Shown: piece after piece, positions 1 to 13,124 of the stretch
Layout: each line of letters begins with the position of its first letter
Numbering within the stretch: position 1 is the first letter of the stretch
From: Trachelipus rathkii
Lineage: Eukaryota; Arthropoda; Malacostraca; Isopoda; Trachelipodidae
DNA length: 16,175 nt
Reading direction: 5' to 3'
NCBI GenBank assembly: GCA_015478945.1
Contig: JABUQX010002267.1
Location: forward strand, 25,001 to 41,175
Translations under genes and position numbers: made by a program
The notes under the pieces: model-generated
The model's database searches: none
The model's input: only the letters and a program-made list of their open reading frames with translations
What the model was told of the DNA's origin: nothing

Positions 1-1
1 A

Positions 2-978
2 ACAACACTCCACGCCGAAGGACACGGGTACCGGGCACTTGGTCGACGGTTCGGTGTAGCGCACACAACGATTGCACGGGTGGTCCAACGGTACCAGGAA
101 ACCCTGACACATGATCGCCGGCGAGGACAAGGTAGGCCCAGGGCCACGACACCCGTGGAAGACCGATTTATACGTCTGCGTGCATTACGAGAGCGCCACA
201 CAACGGCACGACATCTGCAGATACAGCTGGCGGAGGTACACGGCACCAGGGTGAGTGACAATACAGTGCGTCGACGCCTTGCGGAACATAATTACCGGCC
301 CCGGAGGCCTGCCATAGGTCCACCGCACACCACGGCACATCGAAGGGCGCGACTGGCATTTGCCCGAGAACACATCCATTGGACGGTCGACGATTGGGCA
401 AAGGTGCTCTTTACGGACGAGTCGAGAGTGTCTCTGTACGCCTCGGACAGGCGTGCTAGAGTATACCGACGACCGACGGAGAGGTTCGCGCAATGCAATG
501 TGCTGCAGGTGCCGCCGTTTGGAGGTGGGTCGGTTATGGTCTGGGGAGGCATCTCTTTATCGGGGCCTACGGAGTTGCACATCTTCGATGGAGGCACTCT
601 TACAGCCGTAAGGTATATCACAGACATCCTCGAACCATATGTCGTGCCATATGCCCCCTACATCGGTGACTCTTTCATCCTAATGCATGACAATGCAAGA
701 CCACACAAGGCCCAATGTGTGAACGACTACCTTAGGACGGTTCAAATTACGGCGTTGGAGTGGCCAGCATATAGTCCGGACCTCAACCCAATCGAACATT
801 TGTGGGATATCCTGAAACGTCGGATCCGACAGCTGCAACAGGAACTGCACGACGTACCTGGGATGAGCACTGCGACGTATGGGATCAATCACTGTCAGGA
901 CATTCGCCCCATTCATCGAGCATGCCAGGATGGTGTCAGGCAGTCATCTGTGCCAGAGGGGGTCATACACGGTATTGA
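2..978 (+). pseudogene. Tc1/mariner-superfamily DD34E transposase, 5' cut by window edge, C-terminus frameshifted
   Basis: Cut-and-paste transposase that would bind the terminal repeats of its own element and insert at TA dinucleotides. The frame is open from base 2, so the apparent GTG start at 80 is not real. Codons before it encode a first helix-turn-helix (GYRALGRRFGVAHTT, about nt 29-73). A GRPR AT-hook-like linker follows at 131-142, then a second helix-turn-helix (about 218-310). The catalytic triad is complete: D in FTDES (416-418), D in MHDNARPH (689-691) and E in SPDLNPIEH (794-796), with 34 residues between the last two. VMVWGGI is also present. After about nt 860 the reading frame breaks. 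Family-like pieces (QDIRPIHR, then MPGWCQAV and the terminal RGGHTRY with its stop at 976-978) lie in alternating frames, so at least two or three small indels have killed it. Perhaps the first 15 or so residues are missing to the left. Family is certain; activity is unlikely. Confidence 0.93.
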
Positions 979-1132
979 GACAGACCCAACACCTCCCGCG
1001 GTCGTCGCCGTACGTACCAACATTGTGTGTTTGCAGCGCCGAACCTCCGAACAATACTGCGAGACCCTTTGGCCTCACACTCTATTAACCTACGGTTCTG
1101 GGGAGGAATCCACCATGTTATTATCATTGTTC

Positions 1133-1138
1133 AATAAA
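1133..1138 (+). promoter_or_regulatory. Polyadenylation hexamer of the Tc1-like element
   Basis: AATAAA lies about 155 bp after the transposase stop on the coding strand, in a T-rich downstream context, a usual place for the poly(A) signal of a transposon gene. The hexamer is common in AT-rich DNA, so function is inferred from position only. Confidence 0.4.
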
Positions 1139-1213
1139 GTGTCTTCGCGTTCTTTAACCTTTTCTTACCCTTCCTTCGCCACGTACCCTTGTGGTGCGTT
1201 AATTTTGACGAGT

Positions 1214-1504
<291 letters not shown>

Positions 1505-1639
1505 TAATTAAAGAAAGATAGATATCGGAAAGATGCTGCTGAATGTGTAAATAAGGTCTCTAGGTAGTATAAACGCCAACAGAGTAACTGACTAACAGAA
1601 CTTTCAAACTAAAGCTATTCAGAATCATCTGAAAATATT

Positions 1640-2171
1640 CACCGATGTTAAACTTAAAAACTTTTCCAGATACTGAAAAGAGTTAGAGATCTATTGGAAA
1701 CCATTGCCTCAATAGAAAGAGAAAGGAAGTGATACAAAGGCCATTCAAGCCCGCTATGAACTCGCGATGAAGGGAAAAATTTTTCTCATCTACATGAAGA
1801 CTATCCTCATCGCGAGGTAAATGCAGATTCCATGTACATGACAATGAGGATTCAATATAAAATGACGTCTCAGTAGCTTTATAATTTCGGGAATCATTTC
1901 AATCCTTCCCACTTGAAGACCATATCGTCGAACGTTGGAATAACTCTTTTCTGATGATAAGGAATAATTTTTCTATTTGCAACAAATTGAACCTTTGAAA
2001 ATCATTCCATCTCTTAATTTGAGCAAAAGTTTTCCAAAGCTGTCTTTAACATCTATGGCTCTTGTAGATTCATATTTTTACAGTGAACAAGGAATAATTT
2101 CAAGAGTTATATTCACTACATCACTAGATGCTCTTAGAAAACCCAAAGTACTTACGATATTGCTCTCTTAA
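1640..2171 (+). pseudogene. Possible hAT-superfamily (DUF4371/ZMYM-like) transposase relict
   Basis: Several short pieces in different frames resemble, in the right order, the C-terminal half of DUF4371-type hAT transposases. At 1661-1729 there is RVRDLLETIASIERE, like the conserved V-x-D-L-L-E-T-L-x-x-I-R helix. At 1885-1998 there is FRESFQSFPLEDHIVERW, like the Y-F-R-x-S-x-x-I-P-F-L-D-H-I-I-S-E-L motif, followed by NNSFL and a downstream I-P-S. At 1977-2171 there is an open frame with SYFYSE and LDALRKPKVL. Stops separate the pieces (for example 1730-1732, 1882-1884 and 1996-1998). No dimerisation-domain signature (C-E-R-S-F-S) is visible. Family assignment is from recalled motifs only. The alternative is chance open stretches in AT-rich DNA; collinear order is the main argument against that. 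Confidence 0.38.
1761..1816. repeat. Inverted repeat with CG-rich 10-bp arms
   Basis: CTCGCGATGA at 1761-1770 is exactly complementary to TCATCGCGAG at 1807-1816, with a 36-base spacer. The arms contain CGCG in a region with very few CpGs. Confidence 0.6.
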
Positions 2172-2876
2172 GTCTTAACTGTATATCTCAACAGCTACCC
2201 GAAGAAAGTGAATTTAAATAAGTTTTAGATTAACAGAGAAAATTATTCTTCAAAGTCAAAATTAAAATTTCCAAAGAACCTTACCTTCTATATGGAGTCT
2301 TCACCCTTCTTAAAGTTAAAAATATAAGCAAAACAAAACTAATTTCTTCTAAAAAAGCTTGACTATTGTGATTTTCCAAAAAAAAAAAATTACAGATTGG
2401 AGGTAGAGGTAAAGAGGCGAAAACCGGTCACCACTTAATGATTTTATTTAAGATTTCTAGTTCCCAAAGAAGCTATTTGGATGCTATTTTTTCTCTTGTT
2501 TGCAAGTACTGCGTGACATAAATTGAACGTAGACCATCCTACATAGTTCAATTTTCAATCAACTTGCATATAAGAAAGAGGAATATCCCAAAAAGAAGGG
2601 TAATAACTAAGCTTTAATGACGTAACATCTTATTTAAAATTTTGAGACAAATTTTACATCTTCCCAAACGAAAAGAACATTGTTATACACTTCCCAAGTG
2701 GAAAAGCTATTACAGAGAATGTGAAGTTTGAATCATAATATTGCGATATAAATGGCTCAAATGCTAAGATCCAACGAAGGAAATTTCAGTAAATTTCTTT
2801 GATTATGCCATTGCGCTTAGAGAACTGAGAAACATTTTCGTACTGAAGGATAATATGAGGTGATTTACCGGTATAA
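2172..2876. other. AT-rich block without recognisable gene
   Basis: About 700 bp of AT-rich sequence with no long open frame. A 10-base A run sits near 2380. It may be the decayed remainder of the transposon that occupies the left of this block, but no motif was recognised. Confidence 0.5.
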
Positions 2877-3050
2877 GATGAAAATGCTCTTGCAAGTGTT
2901 GTCTACAGCAGAAAAGACGTTAAACTATTGGAAGAAAGTGTAAAGGATCTATTGGAATTTCTTAAAGCTGGAAGTGCATTGGTTTGTAATATTTGTATTT
3001 CAAGAAGTTCCAAAAGAAATGAATCAAGGGACATATCGCAGGGTGATTAA
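2877..3050 (+). pseudogene. 57-codon open fragment, possibly a second hAT relict
   Basis: This open frame lies between a stop at 2874-2876 and one at 3048-3050, with no leading ATG. It contains LLEESVKDLLEFLKAG, then CNIC and a basic serine-rich tail. The V-K-D-L-L-E stretch echoes R-V-R-D-L-L-E in the hAT-like relict at 1661-1729. About 15 bases further on, another frame gives ILFIPFSKHLNDLES, which recalls the I-P-F-x-x-H motif that follows this helix in DUF4371 hATs. It could therefore be a second, more degraded copy. It is too short to be sure, and chance is a serious alternative. Confidence 0.2.
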
Positions 3051-4260
<1,210 letters not shown>

Positions 4261-4322
4261 GTAATTTATTGGTTTGTGTATATTAAATTTTTAACATTAT
4301 CATTATTATTAAAGAACATACC

Positions 4323-5483
<1,161 letters not shown>

Positions 5484-5808
5484 TGCAAGAACATAACTCA
5501 TATCTATAATATATATATATATATATATAAATATTTATTATTTAATTTATATATAATATATATATATATATAATAATATATATATATCTATATATATATA
5601 ATAATATATATGTATATTCATAAATGTATGTAATAATAATATATCTATGTAAAAATAATATATATATAATAATAATAATAATAATATATATAATAATAAT
5701 AATAATAATATATATACTAAAAATGTTCAAAAGGTAAAAGATTAGAAAAAATTATTATATTTTATATAGGTATTTTCATTACAGTATGTTAAAGTGAGTT
5801 TAAAATCT
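5484..5808. repeat. Mixed TA / TAA low-complexity DNA
   Basis: Short TA runs and TAA/ATAAT runs alternate from about 5508 to 5715 (pure TAA near 5666-5709), followed by about 95 bp of AT-rich sequence. No coding signal. Confidence 0.85.
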
Positions 5809-5928
<120 letters not shown>

Positions 5929-6590
5929 TTGCAAGACAAGAGGAGAGAGAAAAGTTTGTCAGAGAGTGGCTATTTGACAAAGCTTCGACATGCTGACGCC
6001 CTCAAACGATTGATTGGCTCCTTTTTTTCTCTTTTCTTTGTTTCTTGTTTATGTATCGGTGCTTCATCGCATTTTCTTGAAAGGAATAAAATCGATAGTT
6101 ACAAAGCGAAACATTGGAGGAGCTTCTTCTAAAATTTATTAAAAGAAAGCTCAGGAAATATAAGTAATTTTTGATTAACGGTTTCGGGTTCCTTCAAAAT
6201 TTTAAGTAATTTTCGAGACGAATGTTGAAAATATTTAATTAAAATAATTAGTAGTATTGATATTTAACTGTTACGAAAATAGATTAAAATTAATTTAAAA
6301 ATAATCTTGAAAAAAATGAGAAAAGGAATAAGAAATTAAGAAAGTTAAATATTAGGAAATTAATAAAATTAAAAATTTTCGGATTGTAAACAAGAAATAT
6401 CTTGCTTTAATTTTTTTTTTTAAATCAAGTGGATAACAAATTTTAAAATTTATTTTATAACATTTTATCACATATCACTTCATTTATGGTAGGTTTAGAT
6501 CACTTGTATAAATATATATAAATATCATACATACTGTCTGAAGATGGCTTTATAATTTTATCAAAGAAAAATCTAGCTAGAGTACAGACC

Positions 6591-6592
<2 letters not shown>
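5929..6592. other. Non-coding AT-rich block
   Basis: The first 200 bp are of ordinary composition, with a short plus-strand frame open from the TAA tract to 6132 that I do not recognise. From about 6130 the sequence is roughly 80% AT, with poly-A and poly-T runs and no open frame of note. Confidence 0.5.
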
Positions 6593-6683
<91 letters not shown>

Positions 6684-6687
6684 TATT

Positions 6688-6768
<81 letters not shown>
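6593..6768. repeat. (TA)n microsatellite
   Basis: About 176 bp of TA dinucleotide with two small interruptions (AGATATTTAAA near 6680-6690 and TAAATA near 6732). Confidence 0.97.
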
Positions 6769-6771
<3 letters not shown>

Positions 6772-6784
6772 TGCTATATTAAGC

Positions 6785-6842
6785 ATATATATATATATAT
6801 ATACATATAAGTTGTTATTAGCAGCATATATATATATATATG
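6785..6842. repeat. Two short (TA)n runs
   Basis: Runs of about 18 bp at about 6785-6802 and 6825-6842 are separated by a short unique spacer. They are minor satellites of the larger tracts on either side. Confidence 0.85.
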
Positions 6843-6918
6843 TGTAAGGAAACGGATGCTCTAAATAAGTATCAATATATGTATATAAAAGTGAGAAATA
6901 TATACATGTTATATGTCA

Positions 6919-7920
<1,002 letters not shown>

Positions 7921-8178
7921 GCGGTGTAATAAATGCTACGAAAGCTTAAATAAATAGTGACATTCTGATTGGACAACGATGTGATGGTGCAGCATAGATA
8001 ATAACGTACCTGGTGCGGTGGTGTGCAGTGGAAGAAAATGGAAGTGCGGTGGTGCGAACATGAGAAAATTAAAGTGAGGCCTATGCAGTTCATGGGCCAT
8101 TGATCACACCCGCATCGCACCCCTCCAGTTTTCCAACATTTTTCCATAAATAAAAAGAAACAGCAGTAAATTGACTTG
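7921..8178. other. Non-coding tail of the 7079-8178 block
   Basis: Moderately GC-rich stretch with repeated GGTG(C)GGTGG-type words (about 7985-8055) and a C-rich part near 8106-8126. A minus-strand frame across it has no recognisable motif. It ends at the next TA tract. Confidence 0.4.
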
Positions 8179-8203
8179 GATATATATATATATAGAAGAT
8201 ATA

Positions 8204-8278
<75 letters not shown>

Positions 8279-8321
8279 TTATAGATATATATACATTATA
8301 TATATATATTATTATATATAT

Positions 8322-8353
<32 letters not shown>
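8179..8353. repeat. (TA)n microsatellite, interrupted
   Basis: About 175 bp of TA with several interruptions (GAAGATATAGC near 8194-8205, GAGTTATAG near 8276, TATTATTATA near 8308). It is more degraded than the other tracts. Confidence 0.95.
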
Positions 8354-8354
<1 letters not shown>

Positions 8355-8840
8355 CCCTTCAGCAGGTATATTGGCTATAGATCACCAGAGCGAATAGCAT
8401 AGTGTGGAGTGCTGCAGGCTTTTACAAAAGTTATTTTTCGGAGCAAGAGAATAATTAACGATGTTAAATCACTTACGTTTAGTCTCTTAAACTCTTAGCA
8501 TCAGTCTGGATATTCCTATTCCGAGGTTTATCAGAATTAACAAGTGAGGTAAACAAATAATTTTCCATTTACGATGTTCATTTTCTCCATCATTAATGGT
8601 ACAATAACAGATGTAACTGAATCATAAATTTAGAGGAGAGAAGGATCTCAATATCATTTCTCTTATCATTTTTATTCTTGACCGTCACGGTCTGAGGATA
8701 TTAATACTCTCTTCAAGTTATTACGAGAGGATGACAAACAAGTGTTTACTGATTATCTATCATAATGATATCTTCAAATGATTGAAGTACAATGATACAA
8801 TTGGTTGAATAGAATTGTCATGGGATGGGAAGTCATTTAT
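8354..8840. other. Likely 3' part of the BED-hAT relict, no motif recognised
   Basis: AT-rich stretch between the TA tract and the last recognised motif of the minus-strand transposase relict. By position it should hold the C-terminal dimerisation region, but I cannot see it. GACCGT/ACGGTC at 8680-8692 forms a short exact palindrome with a 1-base centre. Confidence 0.4.
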
Positions 8841-8844
8841 TTTA

Positions 8845-9847
8845 TCATCAGAGCTACCGCACATTCATTAAGTTCTTGCAGCCTTAACATAATTTGCAAA
8901 GTAACGTTATGGACTACTGAAAGTTAGCGAACTTTTTTAATTCTGCCTGTATTTTCTTGCCATTTAGTTCTTACTGAGCCATGGTCAAATGATTAAAGTG
9001 TGCCGCAATTCGACATATTTTTAGAGAACTTGCTGACCTTGTTTGAGATATCACAACATTTCTAATGCTGATGACTGACGGAGTTTGTGTTGTTCACTCA
9101 AGAAAGAAGCAGAATTTTCTTTATATTGGCAACAGCTCTCATAACACAGTGAACATCATCTGGGGGATAGGTTCCATTTCACCAACATTCCATTAAATAT
9201 GTTGCCTTGAGATATTCACCAGTATGACTTTCTTCTTGTTTCGAGAGGTTCAGGAGCACGACGCAAAATTTTTGCTTCTGGGAAAAACAAATTGTCAACG
9301 GCATGACTATCAGAGAAACAAAGAAACTGCTGATTGAGTATCTAACCATTTGTAGGTGAATAGGCACAGTCTGATGATTATTTGATAGAGGCTATTCTTC
9401 CCTTTTTTTAACGGTGCTTCACATTTCTTCAAATAATATCTCTGTAATATTCCTTTGAGAGTAGTGTGTTGAAAGAGACCGATACTTTCGTTAGCCGTTC
9501 AAAGCCAAGAATTTCAACGTGACGAAACAGAAGATCGTCCATTACTATTATTTCTGTAATTTACTAAACGCGTCATCTCATGATTCTTCAGTTCTTCAGT
9601 GTCCCATATACGTATTTCATATTAGCTTCAAGTAATCTGCTTCATTCTTAAAACTGGAATTGGAGATCCTTTACTCTTTTACTCATTTTCCTTTCTACAT
9701 TTTCCTTGTGTTTGCTGCTTAGATAGTTCTTAACCCAGATGTCATTCTTCCTTTCCGAGAATAATTACGATTGCAAAGTGTACGGTTTGCGATGTCATGG
9801 GAAACAATATCGAAGTAATCCCAAACCACACTGGATAAGGATGCCAT
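8845..9847 (-). pseudogene. BED-finger hAT transposase relict
   Basis: Minus-strand pieces lie in the order expected for a ZBED-type hAT transposase. From an ATG at 9847-9845 comes MASLSSVVWDYFDIV, then TLCNRNYSRKGRMTS (BED zinc finger), continued after a frameshift by NYLSSKHKENVE. At about 9530-9429 there is VEILGFERLTKV and LLSKEYYRDII (family V-x-D-x-G-F-x-R-L and L-P-S-R-x-Y-x). KWLDTQ follows near 9330. At about 9270-9179 there is SHTGEYLKATYLMECW (family G-S-H-T-x-E). At about 9165-9127 there is DDVHCVMRAVANI (family V-x-x-V-x-x-D-N-A-x-N, with the D-N changed). Near 9022-8975 there is ICRIAAHFNHLTMAQ (family C-R-x-I-V-x-H-F). At 8915-8848 there is VTLQIMLRLQELNECAVAL (after the T-R-W-N-S-T motif). 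Stops and frameshifts separate most pieces. In the finger, the first Cys position is Arg and the first His position is Tyr, so zinc binding is lost. Collinearity over 1 kb makes the call secure. Confidence 0.82.
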
Positions 9848-9900
9848 TGTGAAATTGCTTCAACAGTTGATTTCGAGCGAATATACTCACAAGTACGAGC

Positions 9901-9922
9901 CTATCAATATTAATATTGATAG
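9901..9922. repeat. Perfect 22-bp AT-rich palindrome
   Basis: Half-site CTATCAATATT followed by its exact reverse complement with no spacer. It lies about 55 bp upstream of the start codon of the minus-strand BED-hAT relict, so it could be part of that element's 5' region. Confidence 0.75.
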
Positions 9923-10109
9923 ATTTCGATTGTGACTCAAATTACTGTCACTACCTTGAGACGACGGCATTAGTCAACTCATTCTAATCAAATAAATTTT
10001 TATTTTCTATCGTACTTAAAAAAAATATATATTAAACTATTTTTTTTTAAATATTTTATTTTCTGCTCCCTCCTTGAAAAGGGCCCAGCCTGTGAGTGGT
10101 CGCAATATA

Positions 10110-10244
<135 letters not shown>

Positions 10245-10249
10245 TTTAC

Positions 10250-10440
10250 AAGGCTGTAGCTAGGGGGGTTGAGGGGGCCTGAATCCTCCAAAATTATTTA
10301 ACTATAAAATAGTTTGATGGGTTGTCTCTTAATTTTAACTTATAAGAGCAATAATATTTTTAAAAGCAAAGCAAGAGGTTATATTAATAGAAATGGGGAA
10401 ACATATTTATGAATGTGAAGATTGTGTTTAGTGGCCGTTG
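10250..10440 (+). mobile_element. Dispersed repeat, copy 2
   Basis: It begins AAGGCTGTAGCTAGGGGGG next to a TA tract, then GGGGGCCTGAATCCTCC and AAAATTATTTAA. It aligns by eye with copy 1 at 7078-7224 over about 145 bp. The tail (GGGGAAACATATTT and GTGAAGATT) aligns with 7850-7920, so this copy lacks about 620 bp present in copy 1. The GTAGCTAGGGGGG start looks like a hAT-type end. A SCAND3-like hAT transposase relict follows on the minus strand in the same block, so this could be that element's 3' terminus, though no opposite end was found. Confidence 0.6.
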
Positions 10441-11110
10441 AAAACAATAAAAGAGATCCTGCTGAAACAATATCACTGCTGTTGGAGATTTGTAATTTTC
10501 TGTTTAGGCACCACATGCTGTATGCAGCAGCAATGAAGAAAGTTTTTAGCTGAAGTATTCTAAGCTATGCGAAAATATACAACGGTATTGCATTTTCATT
10601 GCTGTTGACATTCACATGGAGTGCCAAATACATAAGAAGAAACTTATTATTAAAAGAAGAAAAACAACTGGGGACTATTTTCCAGTTTACTAAGGGGGAA
10701 AACTAGTTTAATATAAAGAGGAAAGATTTTTCCAAGAAAAAGACAAATCGAATGTACATAAAGAAGGTGGTGGAAAGTTAAGATGGATTGATGATTTAAA
10801 GGGAGTTTTTCTAGCTTTTGTTAAAGCCTATGAGATGTTTAAGATGATCAAGATATTGAACCTTCTTGAAAGCGGAACCTACCTCCAAATCTGTAATCAC
10901 GAACGAATAGGTTATAAGCTTTAACGATATTTCACCCTTTATTCTCCGTATCTTTTCTGAGATGTCCACATTGTAGTTCCATCATTAGTGAAAGCAACTG
11001 CTCTTGATCCTAATGAAAATGTGAGGCTTGCTTTGAAATATTTTCGTTCAAAAATCGATGAAAATTTTTCAAGCATTGTGGAAATTGCAAAGTTGCAACA
11101 GAACTTCCGC
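10441..11110. other. Block between repeat copy 2 and the hAT relict, mostly unrecognised
   Basis: Non-coding or fully decayed. A plus-strand ATG frame at 10616-10693 (25 codons, ending KRRKTTGDYFPVY) has the basic-then-D-Y-F-x-P look of some hAT N-termini but is too short to call. At 10939-11148 both strands are open for 60-70 codons with no decisive motif. Confidence 0.35.
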
Positions 11111-11790
11111 TTTCTGTTAATATCAGGGTCATTAATAACTCTATCCAAAATTTTGATGGATATTTTGATTGAAATTTTAATTTAATTGAAATTTCGTTGC
11201 AATGTCAATTTGCTGTTCTCTTCTTTCTCCCGTGACAGATTTGGTAAAATTTAATGACTCCACCAAGACATTTTTAACCCAATGTTCTGTTTCCATTTCA
11301 TCAGGAAAATACTCTGTTATTGAGTTATTCATTTCAGACAAATGTTGCAAAATTAAATGTTTTGTTTCTTGCCTTAAGGAAATTTCATTTGTTAGTATAA
11401 AACTACTCAGGTTTTCAAAACATTCAACATCACCCTTAGCAATTTTAGTTTACGTTGAAGTTAGTTCATTCTACCTTTGACTTTGATACATGTTATATTG
11501 GCACCTTATATTGCCAGATTGACTTCATTCAAGTAAGTAAATATATGAGAAAGGTATGCCATTTTTTCCATCCAACACTGATCTTTTAATTTAGCTGAAA
11601 GTTGAGAAGGATATTCAGATAGGAAAAACAAAATTTCTTCACATAATTCGAAAAACCGTGCCAACACGTATTGTTTATTTGTCAATTCACAATTTTCATT
11701 TCTTTTCTAGTGTTAGGCTAAATATGTGCAACAAATTTTATGCAAATTATTTAATGATGAAATCATTTTATTCTGTGATTTTATTCACTT
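11110..11790 (-). pseudogene. SCAND3/ZBED5-like hAT transposase relict, C-terminal half
   Basis: Minus-strand reading gives two long open pieces in family order. The first (11706-11506, 67 codons) contains VLARFFELCEEILFFL and MAYLSHIFTYLNEVNLAI, matching the R-V-F-E-L-R-x-E-L and L-A-D-I-F-x-H-L-N-E-L-N motifs of SCAND3/ZBED5-type hATs. After frameshifts comes a K-V-K-G-like link (family K-I-K-G-F-Q-x-K-L). The second piece runs to a stop at 11177-11179 and contains GDVECFENLSSF, KHLILQHLSEMNNSI, EYFPDEMETEHWVKN and EQQIDIATKF, matching H-L-x-x-L, Y-F-P and W-V-R-N-P-F. Past the stop, KFWIEL resembles the F-W-L-S motif. The left (N-terminal) half, with BED finger and catalytic residues, is absent: the block ends at the (TA)n tract at 11813. 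This is a different hAT lineage from the BED-hAT relict at 8845-9847. Confidence 0.85.
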
Positions 11791-11805
11791 TGGAAATTTT
11801 TTTAA

Positions 11806-11996
<191 letters not shown>

Positions 11997-12029
11997 AAGT
12001 AATAAGTAATACTAACGGCCAAACTGAAG

Positions 12030-12250
12030 GCTGCCAGATTTGTCGCTAAATCTGGCACCCTAATCCGTTAATTTTGGCATTTTTGGACTTTTTTACCAAT
12101 TTTTACCATTTTTTAGGAATTTTGCTACTTTTTTAGCGTTTGACAGATTTGTCGCTAAATCTGGCAAACTATAATCCGTTAAATCTGCCCTTTTTAGCAT
12201 TTTTGGCATTTTTATCATTTTTTAGCAACTTTTTTAGGATTTTTAGCGTT
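12030..12250. repeat. Two tandem 109-bp units with hairpin cores
   Basis: Each unit starts with a palindromic core: GCCAGATTT at 12033-12041 pairs with AAATCTGGC at 12048-12056 around a 6-base GTCGCT loop. The second core is at 12144-12163 with 7-bp arms and the same loop. After each core come an (A)TAATCCGTTAA(A/T)T word and T-rich words such as GGCATTTTT, CATTTTTTAG and CTACTTTTTTAG or CAACTTTTTTAG, ending in TTTTAGCGTTT. Divergence between units is moderate. Confidence 0.8.
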
Positions 12251-12830
12251 TTGTCCATAATTTAGGTCAAGATCCCCAACTCCGGAGGAGTTTTGGGGAT
12301 TTTTCCCATTACGTTCCTAGCCGCCCAGCGTACACTCTGAAACCATTTGAAGGTTTTGGAACGAGTCATGTCGGCAACTGGACTTTGGAAATTTCATCAT
12401 TTTCATTAGTTTTTAAAGGTTGACGTGTCAAGGTTAGGGTTTTTAAGGTCGAAGCACCGAATTAAGGTCTGGGCACCAACCTGAGGTTCTGAGCCGGAAC
12501 TCAGCATTTAGCCCCAAAGCAAAGGCTTAGCCTCAAAGGAGGCTTTTGGTCTTGTGAAGGCCCAGGAAGAATCGCGCATAAGACCGAATTTGGAGGCTAC
12601 ACGCGTCCAGAGTCGGAGACAGAGTTGATCGGATTCGCCTGAGTCCAGAGACTCCGGAAGGGGTCCCTCCTTGAAGAAAGAAGAAATGCACTAGTCTGCA
12701 AATAGAGTAAACAAGAAGAAAGGAAGAAGAATGAGGAAGGAGGAAGGAAGAAGAATGAGGAAGGAGGAGTAGGAGAAGGATTCAGAGTTGGTACTGGCAC
12801 CGGTGCTGGAGCCGGTGCGATGCCTAGTTA
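12251..12830. other. GC-richer non-coding island
   Basis: About 580 bp near 50% GC in a window that is otherwise strongly AT-rich. It includes a near-perfect stem-loop at 12272-12300 (ATCCCCAACTCC against GGAGTTTTGGGGAT) and a short GAGTC/GACTC inverted repeat near 12640. No long open frame or recognised protein. It could be an untranslated exon, a promoter-type region or an unknown repeat. Confidence 0.5.
12673..12783 (+). repeat. Purine-rich tract with a duplicated 24-bp unit
   Basis: Almost pure purine on the plus strand from about 12706. The unit AAGAAGAATGAGGAAGGAGG occurs twice in tandem within it. In one frame this reads as a repeated KKNEEGG peptide that continues into GTGTGAGAGA before a stop near 12830, but the frame is only about 40 codons and has no start. 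Confidence 0.75.
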
Positions 12831-13124
12831 GTAAACATTCGTTTAATAATACAATATCATTACTGTTCACATAACTGATTCTGTTCTAGCATGTACATAA
12901 CGTCAATTGCATTGCATCTTGCAAAGATAACCCATCTTTCTAAATGTTGAAGACTGACATTTCTATTTTCAAATCTCATTTTCTTTTTATAAACGTTAAC
13001 TAATATAATTTTTTCCCTAAGTTGAAACATGAATATATTGTTTGCTTTTTTTTTTTTTATAAGTTTTATTTTACATTTATACTTTGTGTTTAATTTTATT
13101 ATTTTTTAATTTTAATTTTTTTTT
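12831..13124. other. AT-rich spacer before the satellite
   Basis: No gene. The last 100 bp (from about 13045) are T-rich with long T runs and look like a degraded copy of the T-rich part of the satellite monomer that follows. Confidence 0.5.

Noticed and set aside
80..82. GTG as transposase start
   Set aside because: The frame is open to the left edge and encodes the first helix-turn-helix, so the real start lies outside the window.
168..916. Open frames on the minus strand and in the third plus frame across the Tc1 transposase
   Set aside because: Shadows of the transposase coding frame in GC-rich codons; no family motif.
10939..11185. Overlapping 60-70 codon frames on both strands
   Set aside because: Neither strand gives a motif I can place; the block belongs to the decayed hAT region and the strand is ambiguous.
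11202..11480. 92-codon plus-strand frame
   Set aside because: Antisense shadow of the SCAND3-like transposase relict, which has clear family motifs on the minus strand.
12272..12300. Stem-loop followed by T run as an intrinsic terminator
   Set aside because: It looks like a bacterial terminator, but everything else marks this as eukaryotic DNA and there is no upstream gene.
12597..12800. 67-codon minus-strand Pro/Ser/Phe-rich frame
   Set aside because: Complement of the purine-rich tract; low complexity and no domain.
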